Assembly: GCA_964388665.1 (NCBI GenBank)
Contig: CAYMBJ010000044.1
Span: 1 to 30,967 of the forward strand
Reading direction: 5' to 3'
From: CALCCV01 sp964388665
GTDB lineage: Bacteria; Bdellovibrionota; Bdellovibrionia; Bdellovibrionales; Bdellovibrionaceae
DNA: 30,967 nt
The translations under genes were made by a program, and so were the position numbers. Shown in pieces: positions 1-8,473 of the stretch (positions are counted from its first letter, which is position 1; every line of letters starts with the position of its first letter). A model generated the notes under the pieces. It ran no database searches, was not told the DNA's origin, and saw only the letters and a list, made by a program, of their open reading frames with translations.

Positions 1-212
1 AATTTATCAACCGGCTTTCTCTTGCCGAGTTTCAACTAAAAAAGAAATATCTCCCTGTTCAGTGTGGGGCAGTGTTTTGAAATTACATTTACATTACGTA
101 GCATTTTGACATAGTCACGAAAGTTGCAGTTATCTGATAGTACGCAAGGTGATTTTAAGATCAAGAAAGATTTCCTTAGCTCAATAAAATTTCGGTTAAA
201 AGGGGAGTCAAT

Positions 213-386
213 ATGAAACTGAGCCAAATGCATACCCAGATCATTTTAAAGTTAATTTTAGGAACAACTCTCTTTCTTTTGCTTTCGGCCTGTGGACTAT
301 GCGCTGTAAAATTCCCGGAACTGCGGACAATCATCGCGTGTATGAGTGTGCGAAACTTGTTTCAGAAGTTTAGAGGGCTGACCTGA
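213..386 (+). CDS. Possible small lipoprotein, perhaps a frameshifted remnant
   Basis: A 57-codon frame begins with ATG five bases after an AGGGGAG ribosome-binding site at 201-207. It has a typical lipoprotein signal: a hydrophobic core and the lipobox LLLSAC, lipidated Cys at residue 27. The rest of the frame is not protein-like. A different frame over the same bases (stop at 371-373) reads a more plausible polar tail containing CKIPGTADNHRVYECAKLV, so a one-frame slip near base 325 in an older lipoprotein gene is possible. No family is recognised. It could equally be a genuine tiny lipoprotein. Confidence 0.4.
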   Translation: MKLSQMHTQIILKLILGTTLFLLLSACGLCAVKFPELRTIIACMSVRNLFQKFRGLT

Positions 387-401
387 CGTTCATGCCAACA
401 A

Positions 402-1925
402 TTAGATATGGTGTTGTTTGTTTTCGGCCTCGACCTTTTGACTTTGATCGTGGCGTTTTACAAAGCGATAACGAGTTTGCGGTCCTTGATGAAGGCGCTG
501 CAGTTCGCCTCTGTCGATGGCCTCGTTCAAGAGGCGAACGGAGGCAGTCTTTTCTAGGCCCAGTTGAGCGGACGCCTCTTTTGCCTTAAACTCTTTATTT
601 TGAAAATGCTGGCGCAATTGCGCAAGGGCAAAGGTCCCAGCCTGTGGTGACTCAAAATGCAAGGGAACCTCAATGGCGACAGGGGCGGTGCCAATGAGCT
701 TGTAGGTGCTATTGAGTTCAGTGAGCATCAGTGGCAGCTTTTGTTCCTCAAGCCAAATGCGCAAACGAAACAGCACCTGGTGGACGCGGTTGGCAGAGCT
801 GTCAGGATCAAAATGCTGTTCTGGAAATAGGCTCTGAAAGAGATTCCCGACATTCAAGGGTTTGTAGAAATCGGCATTCAATATGCTCAGCAGCTGAATG
901 GGTTTGCTGTCGCGCTTTAGACCAAATATTCGATCTGAAGTTGGCAGAAGTCTGATAATTGGAGTATCAGGAGTGCCGACTAGATTTCGAACATAGGTCT
1001 CTGTTGGTTTCCAGGAAGCGGGGAGCTCAAGCTGAATGCGTTCGCGGTACTTTGGATAGGGAGTTCCATAAAAAAGATGCGTCAATTGGGGGGTGTTCTT
1101 AGTGAACCTTCCCTCGATAAAATCGCAGTCTCGGAGCGTCTCCCAATGTGAAAGTTTGCGGGCGAGGTCGCGCACTTCATTCAGATTGGCAATCGCACTG
1201 AGGCTGGGGCCATTATTGGTAAGATTGGATACGCACTCCCATTTTTTGATAAATAGAGAGTACATATTGTCAGTGGCATCCTGGGTTGAAAGCCCTTTTT
1301 GCAAAAAAGCGCGAGCAAGTTCAAAGTTTCGTCTTTCAATTGCAAGTTGTGCAGAGAGTTCTAGCCAATTTGCAAACAGGCGTGGAAAGTTCGCCTCAAT
1401 CTTTTCTTTCTCTAAGAATGCAAGTGCCGTGGCGGCTTCATCTATTCTTTTATCAGTTAGGAGTGCGGCAGTGAGATTGAGATTTGCAACAATACCTTCG
1501 TATGATTTGGGATCGATAAGGGACAGATACTCTTGCAGGTTGGGAATGGCTTCAGAATAGTTCCACTGCGAAAAGTCCACAAAGGACCTATACAAGAGGA
1601 CTTTCGGGTATATCTTGGGATCAATGGTCTTAAAAATTCGCATGGCCTCAAATGTGGCGCCAAGTCTATAAAGGCTTTGCGCATACTCTGCGCGCTCCTC
1701 GTGGGAGGCGGATTCCAGGAGATGATTGTGCTCAATCACCACTGGCTTCAGAATTTCCAAAGACTTTGTGGCTAGTCCCGAGCGTCGTGCAAGATTGGCG
1801 AGCTTGGCGCGGTAGCGACGTTGAATCTGTTTGGGCTTTAACCGACTCAATTGGGCGGCGGCAGCCGAATCTTCATTGCCACGAATCAATTCTTCAATTT
1901 CAGAAATGAATTTTTCAACACTCAT
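402..1925 (-). CDS. TPR-containing winged-helix transcriptional regulator
   Basis: 507 residues with no signal peptide or membrane segment, so cytoplasmic. Residues about 1-300 are repeated helical pairs of TPR type (for example the stretches around SLYRLGATFEAMRIF and NLNLTAALLTDKRIDEA). Residues about 325-420 look like the OmpR/SARP winged helix: a hydrophobic LLSILN helix, a segment like the usual W/FPE turn (FPEQHFDPDSSANRVHQVLF), an RLRIWLEE recognition-type helix and a terminal TYKLIG wing. A second winged-helix-like stretch follows at about 435-490 (ASAQLGLEKTASVRLLNEA). The start overlaps the stop of the upstream lipoprotein gene by one base (TAATG), so the two are translationally coupled. 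Known SARP/BTAD regulators have the DNA-binding domain first; here the order is reversed. Target genes are unknown; the adjacent divergent operon is a natural guess. Confidence 0.85.
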   Translation of the reverse strand: MSVEKFISEIEELIRGNEDSAAAAQLSRLKPKQIQRRYRAKLANLARRSGLATKSLEILKPVVIEHNHLLESASHEERAEYAQSLYRLGATFEAMRIFKTIDPKIYPKVLLYRSFVDFSQWNYSEAIPNLQEYLSLIDPKSYEGIVANLNLTAALLTDKRIDEAATALAFLEKEKIEANFPRLFANWLELSAQLAIERRNFELARAFLQKGLSTQDATDNMYSLFIKKWECVSNLTNNGPSLSAIANLNEVRDLARKLSHWETLRDCDFIEGRFTKNTPQLTHLFYGTPYPKYRERIQLELPASWKPTETYVRNLVGTPDTPIIRLLPTSDRIFGLKRDSKPIQLLSILNADFYKPLNVGNLFQSLFPEQHFDPDSSANRVHQVLFRLRIWLEEQKLPLMLTELNSTYKLIGTAPVAIEVPLHFESPQAGTFALAQLRQHFQNKEFKAKEASAQLGLEKTASVRLLNEAIDRGELQRLHQGPQTRYRFVKRHDQSQKVEAENKQHHI

Positions 1926-3289
1926 TAGATACCTAGGCTTGCAGAGCAGTTCAAATCACTTGCATAGGGCACGTTGTCTATAGTTGTTCTGATAAATCCA
2001 GATGACTCTCCAGAGGGGAGAGGTGTGTTCTGCGAGAATTCAAATAGGTAATCATTAGAGCGGAAGACTCCTGGCTCGCCCGATGCGGAACTCACCAAGA
2101 TGGGAATGGATTCGGTACGAATGTATTCACCGGCGGCATTTTGCTGTGCTGTATATATTTTTGCAAAATAGGTGGCATCATATTTGGTGCTGAAGTTGGG
2201 AACATAGTTGGTGGCTTGAGCGCCTTCCTCCAGCTGAAATCCCCATGCAAAAAGTCCGGAGCTGCCATCGCCCACATAGCTCCAAGAGTTGTCTCGTGCC
2301 GCCATTATCAAGCCGGCGCCCCCTTCGCTACCCGTCAGCGAGTTGAAGGTAACGCTGGCGCGATACCAGCCGTTTCCCACAGGAGTGATACTTGAGGAAG
2401 GATGTGTGCTAGTGCCTTTGCTTCCATCGCCGACATTGAAAAAGGTGTCCTGTTGAGAATTGTCTTTGGCAACCGTTTTTAAGCGAAACCATTGGCGTTC
2501 CGCCGGCTTTACGTAGGCAGAAAAGGTATAGATGGTATTTTCCTTCATTGTCCTGACAGGCTGAGCTAGTTTCTGCCCAACATCGCCAGCTGACGCCAGT
2601 GTATCAATGACTTTCTCTGCAGTCTTTTCGCCGTTTGGAGCAATTTCCACGTTGGCGGGAAATGTAGTTAGTTGCACCCATGGTCTCGCTTCAAATTCTT
2701 CGGTGTTTCGCAAAAGATTTTTATTGGCGATAGGAATAGCAACGTTGAAGGTCTTTTGTAGGGCGATGCCAATGCCTGAGTTTTTTGAGCCAGGTGATCG
2801 GCAAAATGCCTCAACTTCGGTGAGTGGCTTCGTTAAATCCGGATCGGTTGGGAGTCGTTGATAGGCAATGCCATCAGCGGTCAGATAGTCGGGTGCGTAA
2901 GAGGTGTAGTCAAAATTTGGCAGAGTGATGGATGCGTCGGCGCAGGAGTCCGCAGTCAGTACCGCGGTTCCGTTTGCCGATAGCTCAATTTTTCCAGCGT
3001 GACTGGCCATAGGCACAGTTGCCTTGTCACATGAGAATCCGTTAACAAGATGAAAGTAGTATCCAGCACCAACACTATCGGGCGTAAATTTTTTAGAGAA
3101 TTCTGACGGCACACTTCGGAGGCCTTCATAGCCATCGCCATTGCCACCTTTGCTTTGAATGTCTTTATCAAAGATGGCCTCTTTTTGGCAGGCTTGAAAT
3201 GGCAAGAACAAAGAAAAAGCCAGCGTGATCGCCGTCAATGCCATTTGCCGTTTACTAATAGTAATGCGCTTAAATTTTATATATCCCAC
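1925..3289 (-). CDS. Lipoprotein with GGNG motif and jelly-roll-like domain
   Basis: 454 residues. The N-terminus is basic, then hydrophobic, then the lipobox FQAC with lipidated Cys34 (FQACQK). A GGNG motif sits at residues 48-51, followed by a roughly 100-residue region with two cysteines (Cys87, Cys116) and then the SYAPDYLTADGIAYQRL segment. Residues about 190-370 resemble the jelly-roll modules common in phage tail and carbohydrate-binding proteins: NLLRNTEEF...W at the start, YTFSAYVKPAERQWFRL in the middle, and the ending FQLEEGAQATNYVP. The N-terminal part has the same layout as the lipoprotein at 7564-8433. It is the first gene of a two-gene operon with the TPR regulator. An envelope or cell-surface binding role is inferred; no ligand can be named. 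Confidence 0.85.
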   Translation of the reverse strand: MGYIKFKRITISKRQMALTAITLAFSLFLPFQACQKEAIFDKDIQSKGGNGDGYEGLRSVPSEFSKKFTPDSVGAGYYFHLVNGFSCDKATVPMASHAGKIELSANGTAVLTADSCADASITLPNFDYTSYAPDYLTADGIAYQRLPTDPDLTKPLTEVEAFCRSPGSKNSGIGIALQKTFNVAIPIANKNLLRNTEEFEARPWVQLTTFPANVEIAPNGEKTAEKVIDTLASAGDVGQKLAQPVRTMKENTIYTFSAYVKPAERQWFRLKTVAKDNSQQDTFFNVGDGSKGTSTHPSSSITPVGNGWYRASVTFNSLTGSEGGAGLIMAARDNSWSYVGDGSSGLFAWGFQLEEGAQATNYVPNFSTKYDATYFAKIYTAQQNAAGEYIRTESIPILVSSASGEPGVFRSNDYLFEFSQNTPLPSGESSGFIRTTIDNVPYASDLNCSASLGI

Positions 3290-3530
3290 CTACATAGATT
3301 AAGTGATTTAGAAACTATTTTAAACTTATAAATGGTGAACGATTATGGTTTGGAGAAAGATGAGTTGGAGTGGATTTGGCGTCTAGAATTGAGACAGGTC
3401 GCGATTTTCACAGTATCAAGTTGAGCAACGCAACTAACAGTGTATCGTTCCTCGTTTATAAATCTTGGGCAAAAAATTTATTGATAAATTTAAATGAACG
3501 ATAAAATGGACGACAAAAGGGGAGGTTCAG
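3290..3530 (+). promoter_or_regulatory. Divergent intergenic region with three GAACGAT elements
   Basis: This 241-bp region separates the minus-strand lipoprotein/regulator operon from the plus-strand PSCyt/DUF1552 operon. GAACGAT occurs at 3337-3343 and 3496-3502 on the plus strand and in reverse (ATCGTTC) at 3444-3450. Each is preceded, in its own orientation, by an AT-rich TAAA tract; the first two copies match at about 16 of 20 bases when aligned. The third lies about 30 bp before the ATG of the PSCyt gene. A strong ribosome site AGGGGAGG precedes that ATG. Operator function is inference; the -10 and -35 boxes could not be assigned confidently. Confidence 0.45.
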
Positions 3531-5207
3531 ATGCAAAGACAAATGCGGAGGCACATTCAAAAAAGCCGGCATCTACAACTAGTTGTTGCGAGCATTCTGG
3601 CGATCGGCTGTAGCCCAACCTTTGATACGACCAAAGGAAAGAGTGTAAGCAGCTTGGGTTCTGTAACCATCGACGGCCTTTCGGGTGGTGGCATCGGCTC
3701 TGGCGATGGAATTGTCCCTGATTTCAAAATGAATTGCGCTCTGCCAGTAGCAAAAGAAAATTCTGGAAAGCTCAGATACAAAACTGTAGGTGAGTATGTT
3801 AATTTTATTGAAATCGCCTTTTCCCTGTCTGAACCAGTGATGGCCAGAAAAGACATTTCTTTTCGCGGTCTCGATAGCTTTTCTTATGAAGCTTCACTTT
3901 TGGTGTCCCGAGACATTGATGCAGAAACATTTCGTCTGATCTCAGACATTGCCGCAAAGGGCGCCGAGATGCTTTTGCAAAAAAAGAGCTCGACGTTCAA
4001 GTGCGCTGCCAACAATTTTGAGTGCTTGATGAGCTTTGTTGCGGGTGTAGCAGGTGAGTTCGGCATAGCACTCAGTGATGCTTCAAAAGCGGCACTCAAG
4101 AGCATTTACATGAGCCATGCCGATTCAGCCGAAGGTGCTAGAACTTTGTTGCGAGCATTTATGATGTCTCCGGAGGCCTTGTCAGAGAACAAGGCACAAA
4201 ATGAGCAGCAGTTTGTCGCAGAAAAATTAGCATCTTCCATTTGGGGTCAGGTGCCAGACAAAGAGCTTCGTGACATAGTGAAGTCGGGTCAGTTGGCAAA
4301 CAAAGACGTACTGAAGGCGCAGATTCAACGAATGCTCAAGGACCCCAGATCTCAGTATTTGTCAGATGCATTTTTAAATTCTTGGCTGGGCTTGCATGAC
4401 CTCAACACCGTTGAAGCGGTAAAGTCTGGTCTGCCCGCGGACTATGTCAAAGAGACTCAGGAGCTCTTTCGACACTTGGTTGCGGAGGACGGCAATTTGA
4501 TGGATTTGCTCAGCGCGGATTACACTTTTGTAAATGCCAAGCTTGCCGCTTTTTATGGAATTGCAGGAACTTTTCCTGAAGATCGTTATGTAAAAGCGAC
4601 TTTGCCAAACAGTGCTGGGCGCAAGGGGATATTGGGTCATGTGGGCGTGTTGATTGCCAATGCCGGCTCCGCAGTGGAAACGCACCCTGTGACGCGTGGA
4701 CTTTATATTCTTAATCAGATCTCTTGTGTGCAGGTGCCACCTCCGCCAGACAACATCAACTCTTCGTTGGAGGACAATGTTGCCTTAAAGGATCTCACTC
4801 CTCGCGAAAAGATTGAACGCCACAGCAGCGACCCCTCTTGCGCTGGTTGCCACAAGATCTTTGACCCCATGGGTTTTGCCCTCGAAGGGTTCGATCAGTT
4901 TGGAAAATACCGAACCACCTATCCGTCCGGAAAACCTGTAGATTCGGCAACAGCGTTTGTTACTGGAGAGCCGATGGCGAGCCTTCCTGAACTGGTGGAT
5001 GTGGTTGCTAAGTCGGGGAGATTTCAGACCTGCTTTGCAGAGCACATGATTGAGTATTTGGCAAATCGTCCAGTCGTTAACGAAGATCGTTGTGTTGCTA
5101 AGGCCGTAAGTGATCGCGTTTTTGCAGAGGGCGGAAAGATTTCGGATCTCTTTTACTATCTAGCACAGACGCCACAAGCACGCATGGTGACGGCCCAGGA
5201 AAAATAG
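3531..5207 (+). CDS. PSCyt-type lipoprotein (DUF1592/DUF1588/DUF1585), copy 1
   Basis: 558 residues. Lipoprotein signal with lipobox LAIGC. The central region (about 205-290, with PDKELRDIVKSGQL and IQRMLKDPRSQ) matches DUF1592. About 320-465 matches DUF1588 (YTFVNAKLAAFYGI, HPVTRGLYILNQISC, then CAGCHKIFDPMGFALEGFD). The tail matches DUF1585 (FAEHMIEYLANRP). Cys437-x-x-Cys440-His441 is a covalent haem c attachment motif. The N-terminal DUF1587-like part is degenerate compared with the copy at 20946 (LRYKTVGEYVNF in place of HRLTNREYNNSVRDLL). Family biochemistry is unknown; domains come from Planctomycete cytochrome-like proteins. It is followed by its usual partner, a DUF1552 protein, 66 bp downstream. 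Likely a periplasm-facing lipid-anchored redox protein. Confidence 0.9.
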   Translation: MQRQMRRHIQKSRHLQLVVASILAIGCSPTFDTTKGKSVSSLGSVTIDGLSGGGIGSGDGIVPDFKMNCALPVAKENSGKLRYKTVGEYVNFIEIAFSLSEPVMARKDISFRGLDSFSYEASLLVSRDIDAETFRLISDIAAKGAEMLLQKKSSTFKCAANNFECLMSFVAGVAGEFGIALSDASKAALKSIYMSHADSAEGARTLLRAFMMSPEALSENKAQNEQQFVAEKLASSIWGQVPDKELRDIVKSGQLANKDVLKAQIQRMLKDPRSQYLSDAFLNSWLGLHDLNTVEAVKSGLPADYVKETQELFRHLVAEDGNLMDLLSADYTFVNAKLAAFYGIAGTFPEDRYVKATLPNSAGRKGILGHVGVLIANAGSAVETHPVTRGLYILNQISCVQVPPPPDNINSSLEDNVALKDLTPREKIERHSSDPSCAGCHKIFDPMGFALEGFDQFGKYRTTYPSGKPVDSATAFVTGEPMASLPELVDVVAKSGRFQTCFAEHMIEYLANRPVVNEDRCVAKAVSDRVFAEGGKISDLFYYLAQTPQARMVTAQEK

Positions 5208-5273
5208 GCCGATGAGGGTGGTTTGGATTAAAGGATTGAATTCTAAATTTTAACTGTTTTGGGGAGAGTAAGA

Positions 5274-6860
5274 ATGAGTACGAATAATACGAATCGAAGG
5301 TTTTTTTTACAGGGCATGGGATCAATGATAGCTATCCCATTTTTGCCGTCGCTCTATTCAAGCAAAGCACAGGCAGCGCCCAATAAATTGGGATATTTTT
5401 TTGCTCTCTCTTTTCCGCACGGTTCCTATATGTGGGATGCCTATAGTGGTACGATGGGTGGTCTGTGGCATCCTCCCACAGCCGGAGCCCTTGATCCAAA
5501 GAAAATCCCCATCTGTCTTTCGGCTTTGCAAAGTCACTATCAAGATATGAACTGCTATGCGGGATACACCAATACAGCCGGCATGCATAGAAACTTTTAT
5601 GACTTCAAAGGGCCGGGTTTGCCTGGAGGACCAGGGTCTGGAGTAGGTGGGGCCTATCCTAGCTTGCATCCCATTAAATACAGCACCACGCTCACGGCCT
5701 GTCCGCCACGCTGTGTGGATGGAAAATGGTTAGCCGTTGCCACGGAGGCATCAATTGACCAAGTCCTTGCAGACGAAGTCAAAAGGCTTGCACCAACGCC
5801 CATTCATTCATTGGTTATGAATCCAGGTGCCTTCACGGCCCCGCTGGGTTCACTGGCAAAGGTCAACACGGGTTCAGCTTGGGGTGGTAACATTTCTTAT
5901 CGAAAAAACTCTGTTGTTGAGTCAAAGCGATCGGCTGGCGCCATTTTTGATAGCCTCAAAACCATTGTGGATAAAAGCAAAGCCACTGCAGTTAAGGTGG
6001 CAGTGGCCACCAAGGGGAAGAGTGAACTGGACTATGTGCTGAGCAGTTTGCAGGATTTTAAAAGAAAAACCTCGCCGCAGGATCAAGCGGTTTTGGACGG
6101 CTTTCTTGAGCGTTTGCGTGAAAAAGAAAAGGAGTCACAAGAGTTAGACAACGTAGAGACTGTGGCTCAGTGTCGTGGAATGCTAGCACAGAAGGGCGCC
6201 ACCTGGCCCACTCGGGGTCTTCTTACCCAGGCAAATGTGGATCTCACCAACTATATGGTAGATCTTGCGGCTCTCGCTTTTGAATGTGGAATCGTGAGAG
6301 TTGCGACTCTGGCCATGGGATGTGACAGTTACTATGCAGATCCTGGAAATGTAATTCCGCAAAGCCTCTGGTACCGCAATGTAAGGCCCAATGGTGGTAT
6401 TCATTTGGACATCTCTCATCATGGCAGTGGTGCCCTCAGAAAGACGAGCACTCCCTTTTCAAATGTGGACGAGACGAAGCTATCAAAAATGATTGGATTG
6501 CACCGATGGAAGGTCTCCTTTGCTGGGCGCTTGGCGGAGCAGTTAGGAAAATCCATTGATCCTTTCACTGGTGATCGATTGCTGGATCGCACTTTGATTG
6601 CAATCATGTGTGGAGATCCTAATGGCAATCATGACGGCGGGCAACCCAACGACATGCCGCTGGTCACGCTCGGAGGAAAGGCCTTGGGCATCAAGACTGG
6701 CCAATGTGTTGTGGCGCCAAAGCACACCGCAGCCAAGATGGAAGGGGCCGGCGAGAGCCATGCTTCGCTCTACTTGACGATGCTTCACAAGATGGGCCTG
6801 ACTCATATCACCAGTTTTGGTCAAGAGTATGGCAAGAGCACGCGTCTAATGAACATTTGA
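5274..6860 (+). CDS. Tat-exported DUF1552 protein, copy 1
   Basis: 528 residues from the ATG at 5274. An in-frame TTG at 5259 overlaps the GGGGAG ribosome site (5261-5266) and is therefore rejected. The N-terminus carries a twin-arginine signal, NRRFFLQG followed by a hydrophobic stretch and a likely cleavage after SSKAQA, consistent with export of a folded, possibly metal-binding protein. The body is DUF1552 (also called HxxSHH after its motif): the family motif appears here as HLDISHH from residue 377. The C-terminal region contains GDPNGNHDGGQPNDMP and ends in MNI, as does the copy at 22670. Function of the family is not established. Pairing with the PSCyt lipoprotein suggests the two act together in the periplasm. 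Confidence 0.9.
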   Translation: MSTNNTNRRFFLQGMGSMIAIPFLPSLYSSKAQAAPNKLGYFFALSFPHGSYMWDAYSGTMGGLWHPPTAGALDPKKIPICLSALQSHYQDMNCYAGYTNTAGMHRNFYDFKGPGLPGGPGSGVGGAYPSLHPIKYSTTLTACPPRCVDGKWLAVATEASIDQVLADEVKRLAPTPIHSLVMNPGAFTAPLGSLAKVNTGSAWGGNISYRKNSVVESKRSAGAIFDSLKTIVDKSKATAVKVAVATKGKSELDYVLSSLQDFKRKTSPQDQAVLDGFLERLREKEKESQELDNVETVAQCRGMLAQKGATWPTRGLLTQANVDLTNYMVDLAALAFECGIVRVATLAMGCDSYYADPGNVIPQSLWYRNVRPNGGIHLDISHHGSGALRKTSTPFSNVDETKLSKMIGLHRWKVSFAGRLAEQLGKSIDPFTGDRLLDRTLIAIMCGDPNGNHDGGQPNDMPLVTLGGKALGIKTGQCVVAPKHTAAKMEGAGESHASLYLTMLHKMGLTHITSFGQEYGKSTRLMNI

Positions 6861-6991
6861 ACGAACATTTGAGGCAGAAGGTGGTGTTGTCGAATTAGGG
6901 CAGATTGTTTCAAATTGGAGCGCGCCTAAAGCTGCCGCGACTTTCGTCCGACAAGTGATTAACCCGTGATGGCCTTTGGTTGCTGTCTCAG

Positions 6992-7023
6992 TCTTCATCG
7001 GATCTCGTGCGGATGGATGAAGA
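6992..7023 (+). other. Hairpin in leader of small lipoprotein gene
   Basis: TCTTCATC (6992-6999) and GATGAAGA (7016-7023) are perfect 8-bp complements around a 16-base loop, about 20 bases before the next ATG and just before its GAAGGAG ribosome site. There is no T-run after it, so it does not look like an intrinsic terminator. It may be a 5' leader structure or a protein-binding dyad. Confidence 0.35.
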
Positions 7024-7044
7024 TCGGTTTGAAGGAGTTGGACA

Positions 7045-7404
7045 ATGAATCTAATGACCGCAGTTACAAAGCAACGAGTGCGTGGCGCGCTTTCGGTTAT
7101 TGTTAAATTAAAATCTGCTCTTAAGCTTACTCTTGTATTATTGAGTTTTCAAAGCTTGATGGCTTGCGGAATGATGGAAGGTGAAATACTGAGCACAGCG
7201 CCTTTGCCGAACATACCTTTTCGAGCTGAAGGAGTAGAGGTTGTGGCCGGTGCCAATCGTAATCAAGATTCAGTATTGAATGGCTTTGAAGTGGACTCTT
7301 CCGCTGGTCAAATTGTGGAAACCCCCATGATGCAAACTCTCAATGGCTATTCAGTTTTTGTGGGCTTCAGTGGCCAAATGATTTCTGAAGATGATCAGCA
7401 ATAA
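7045..7404 (+). CDS. Small lipoprotein of unknown function
   Basis: 119 residues, ATG preceded by GAAGGAG with 7-base spacing. The N-region is long and basic, followed by a hydrophobic segment and a lipobox SLMAC, giving lipidation at about residue 41. A later in-frame start would also leave a complete lipoprotein signal. The mature part (about 80 residues) has no recognisable domain; it contains GVEVVAGANRNQDSVLNGFE and a QTLNGYSVFVGFSG segment. It lies between the DUF1552 gene and the second GGNG lipoprotein on the same strand, with 184-bp and 159-bp gaps. Probably part of the same surface or periplasmic assembly, but this is only positional inference. Confidence 0.75.
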   Translation: MNLMTAVTKQRVRGALSVIVKLKSALKLTLVLLSFQSLMACGMMEGEILSTAPLPNIPFRAEGVEVVAGANRNQDSVLNGFEVDSSAGQIVETPMMQTLNGYSVFVGFSGQMISEDDQQ

Positions 7405-7563
7405 GGTATTGTTGCTTTGCTGTCTCATTTTGAAATGCGCAGATAATTGCAACTGATGTCGCCTCTCTCTATCGCTTTGTGGATTGAATCATTGTGACTC
7501 GATCGGCAGGCGTCAATTGCGGAACCCTCATAAGATGAAGTACAATGTTGTTGGGGGTCTGAA

Positions 7564-8433
7564 TTGCCGAGCAATAGTCGAAAGATAATTTTTTTAACAT
7601 TCGTTTCGGGCGTCCTTTTTGGCGTGACGTCAATCTTTCAAGCTTGCCAAAAATCCAACGTGGCCTTCAATTCACTGAGCTCTAAAGGAACACAGTTGCA
7701 ATTGCCATTGAGTCAGTTGGAGGACGAATCGAACGGCGTCAGTTTGGTGGAGACCGAGGGCGGAAACGGAAATCCCTATGACGGAAAGTTGATTCGTTAT
7801 CAAAGCCTTGATGCCGAATTTTGCAGAGCAAAGGGGCTCACCCAAGAGGTCATCGCTCACGAGATTCAATTCAAAGCGCAAAACTACTATTTGGTAAAGA
7901 GTGACTGTGAATACATTCCTGAGGTTGTTCTAGATCCCGATGAAATTTCCATAAGTGAGATGGACAATAGTCTCCTGACGTACAACAACCTGTCTTTTTT
8001 GAAAAGTGCAACAGGTGAAGAAACTTCAGTGGGAGGGCGTGGCGTGGATGGTGCCGCGGGTGCAGACGGTGTCGCGGGTACAGACGGTGTTTCGGTACAA
8101 GCGCCTGTTGTGCAATCAAAGACGGAAATTCTATTGTGCAAAACAAATGCGCTTTCGCTCAGTCGCCAGGAAGTCATTGTGTCGCGTGTGTCTGCCACAA
8201 CGGTTAATATTAAGGCGACAGATTTTACTAAGAATTTGACTCTAGAAGCTGATGTCCCCAATGCAAGAGGCTCATTGGGTGGTCTCTATACTCAATACTC
8301 TTATCTGGACCGCGCTAGAAATGTTCAGGTGCAGGCGCTATTTGGAAGTCTCACAAGCACGTGGACCTTGTACACAGTTGGTGGGCTACAGGTTCTGTCA
8401 GGTTCAGGATCTTGCGTAGGCTCCGGTGAGTGA
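7564..8433 (+). CDS. GGNG-motif lipoprotein with short collagen-like tract
   Basis: 289 residues read from a TTG start preceded by a GGGGGT ribosome site. Lipobox FQAC with lipidated Cys28, giving the same FQACQK sequence as the lipoprotein at 1925-3289. A GGNGNPYDGK motif is at residues 66-75, then two cysteines (87, 115) and a LLTYNNLSFLK segment equivalent to the other protein's TADGIAYQRL. Residues 158-177 form a short Gly-X-Y tract (GRG VDG AAG ADG VAG TDG), unusual in bacteria outside surface-fibre proteins. The C-terminal 100 residues look beta-rich with a terminal Cys pair but match nothing I recognise. It is the last plus-strand gene of this block and converges with the LysR gene. 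Confidence 0.8.
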   Translation: MPSNSRKIIFLTFVSGVLFGVTSIFQACQKSNVAFNSLSSKGTQLQLPLSQLEDESNGVSLVETEGGNGNPYDGKLIRYQSLDAEFCRAKGLTQEVIAHEIQFKAQNYYLVKSDCEYIPEVVLDPDEISISEMDNSLLTYNNLSFLKSATGEETSVGGRGVDGAAGADGVAGTDGVSVQAPVVQSKTEILLCKTNALSLSRQEVIVSRVSATTVNIKATDFTKNLTLEADVPNARGSLGGLYTQYSYLDRARNVQVQALFGSLTSTWTLYTVGGLQVLSGSGSCVGSGE

Positions 8434-8447
8434 ACTCATGCAACAAA

Positions 8448-8473
8448 GTGATATCTTAATGTGATATCTTAAT
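8448..8473. repeat. Perfect 13-bp tandem duplication
   Basis: GTGATATCTTAAT occurs twice in succession (8448-8460 and 8461-8473) between two convergent genes. The second unit contains the stop codon of the LysR gene (8469-8471) and the first lies just beyond it. Probably a replication-slippage duplication. Each unit contains the palindrome GATATC. Confidence 0.9.

Noticed and set aside
1093..1560. 155-residue plus-strand frame opposite the TPR regulator
   Set aside because: Shadow of a real coding frame; Ser/Arg-rich, no family or ribosome site.
5259..5273. TTG start for DUF1552 copy 1
   Set aside because: The TTG overlaps the ribosome-binding site of the ATG at 5274 and would weaken the Tat signal.
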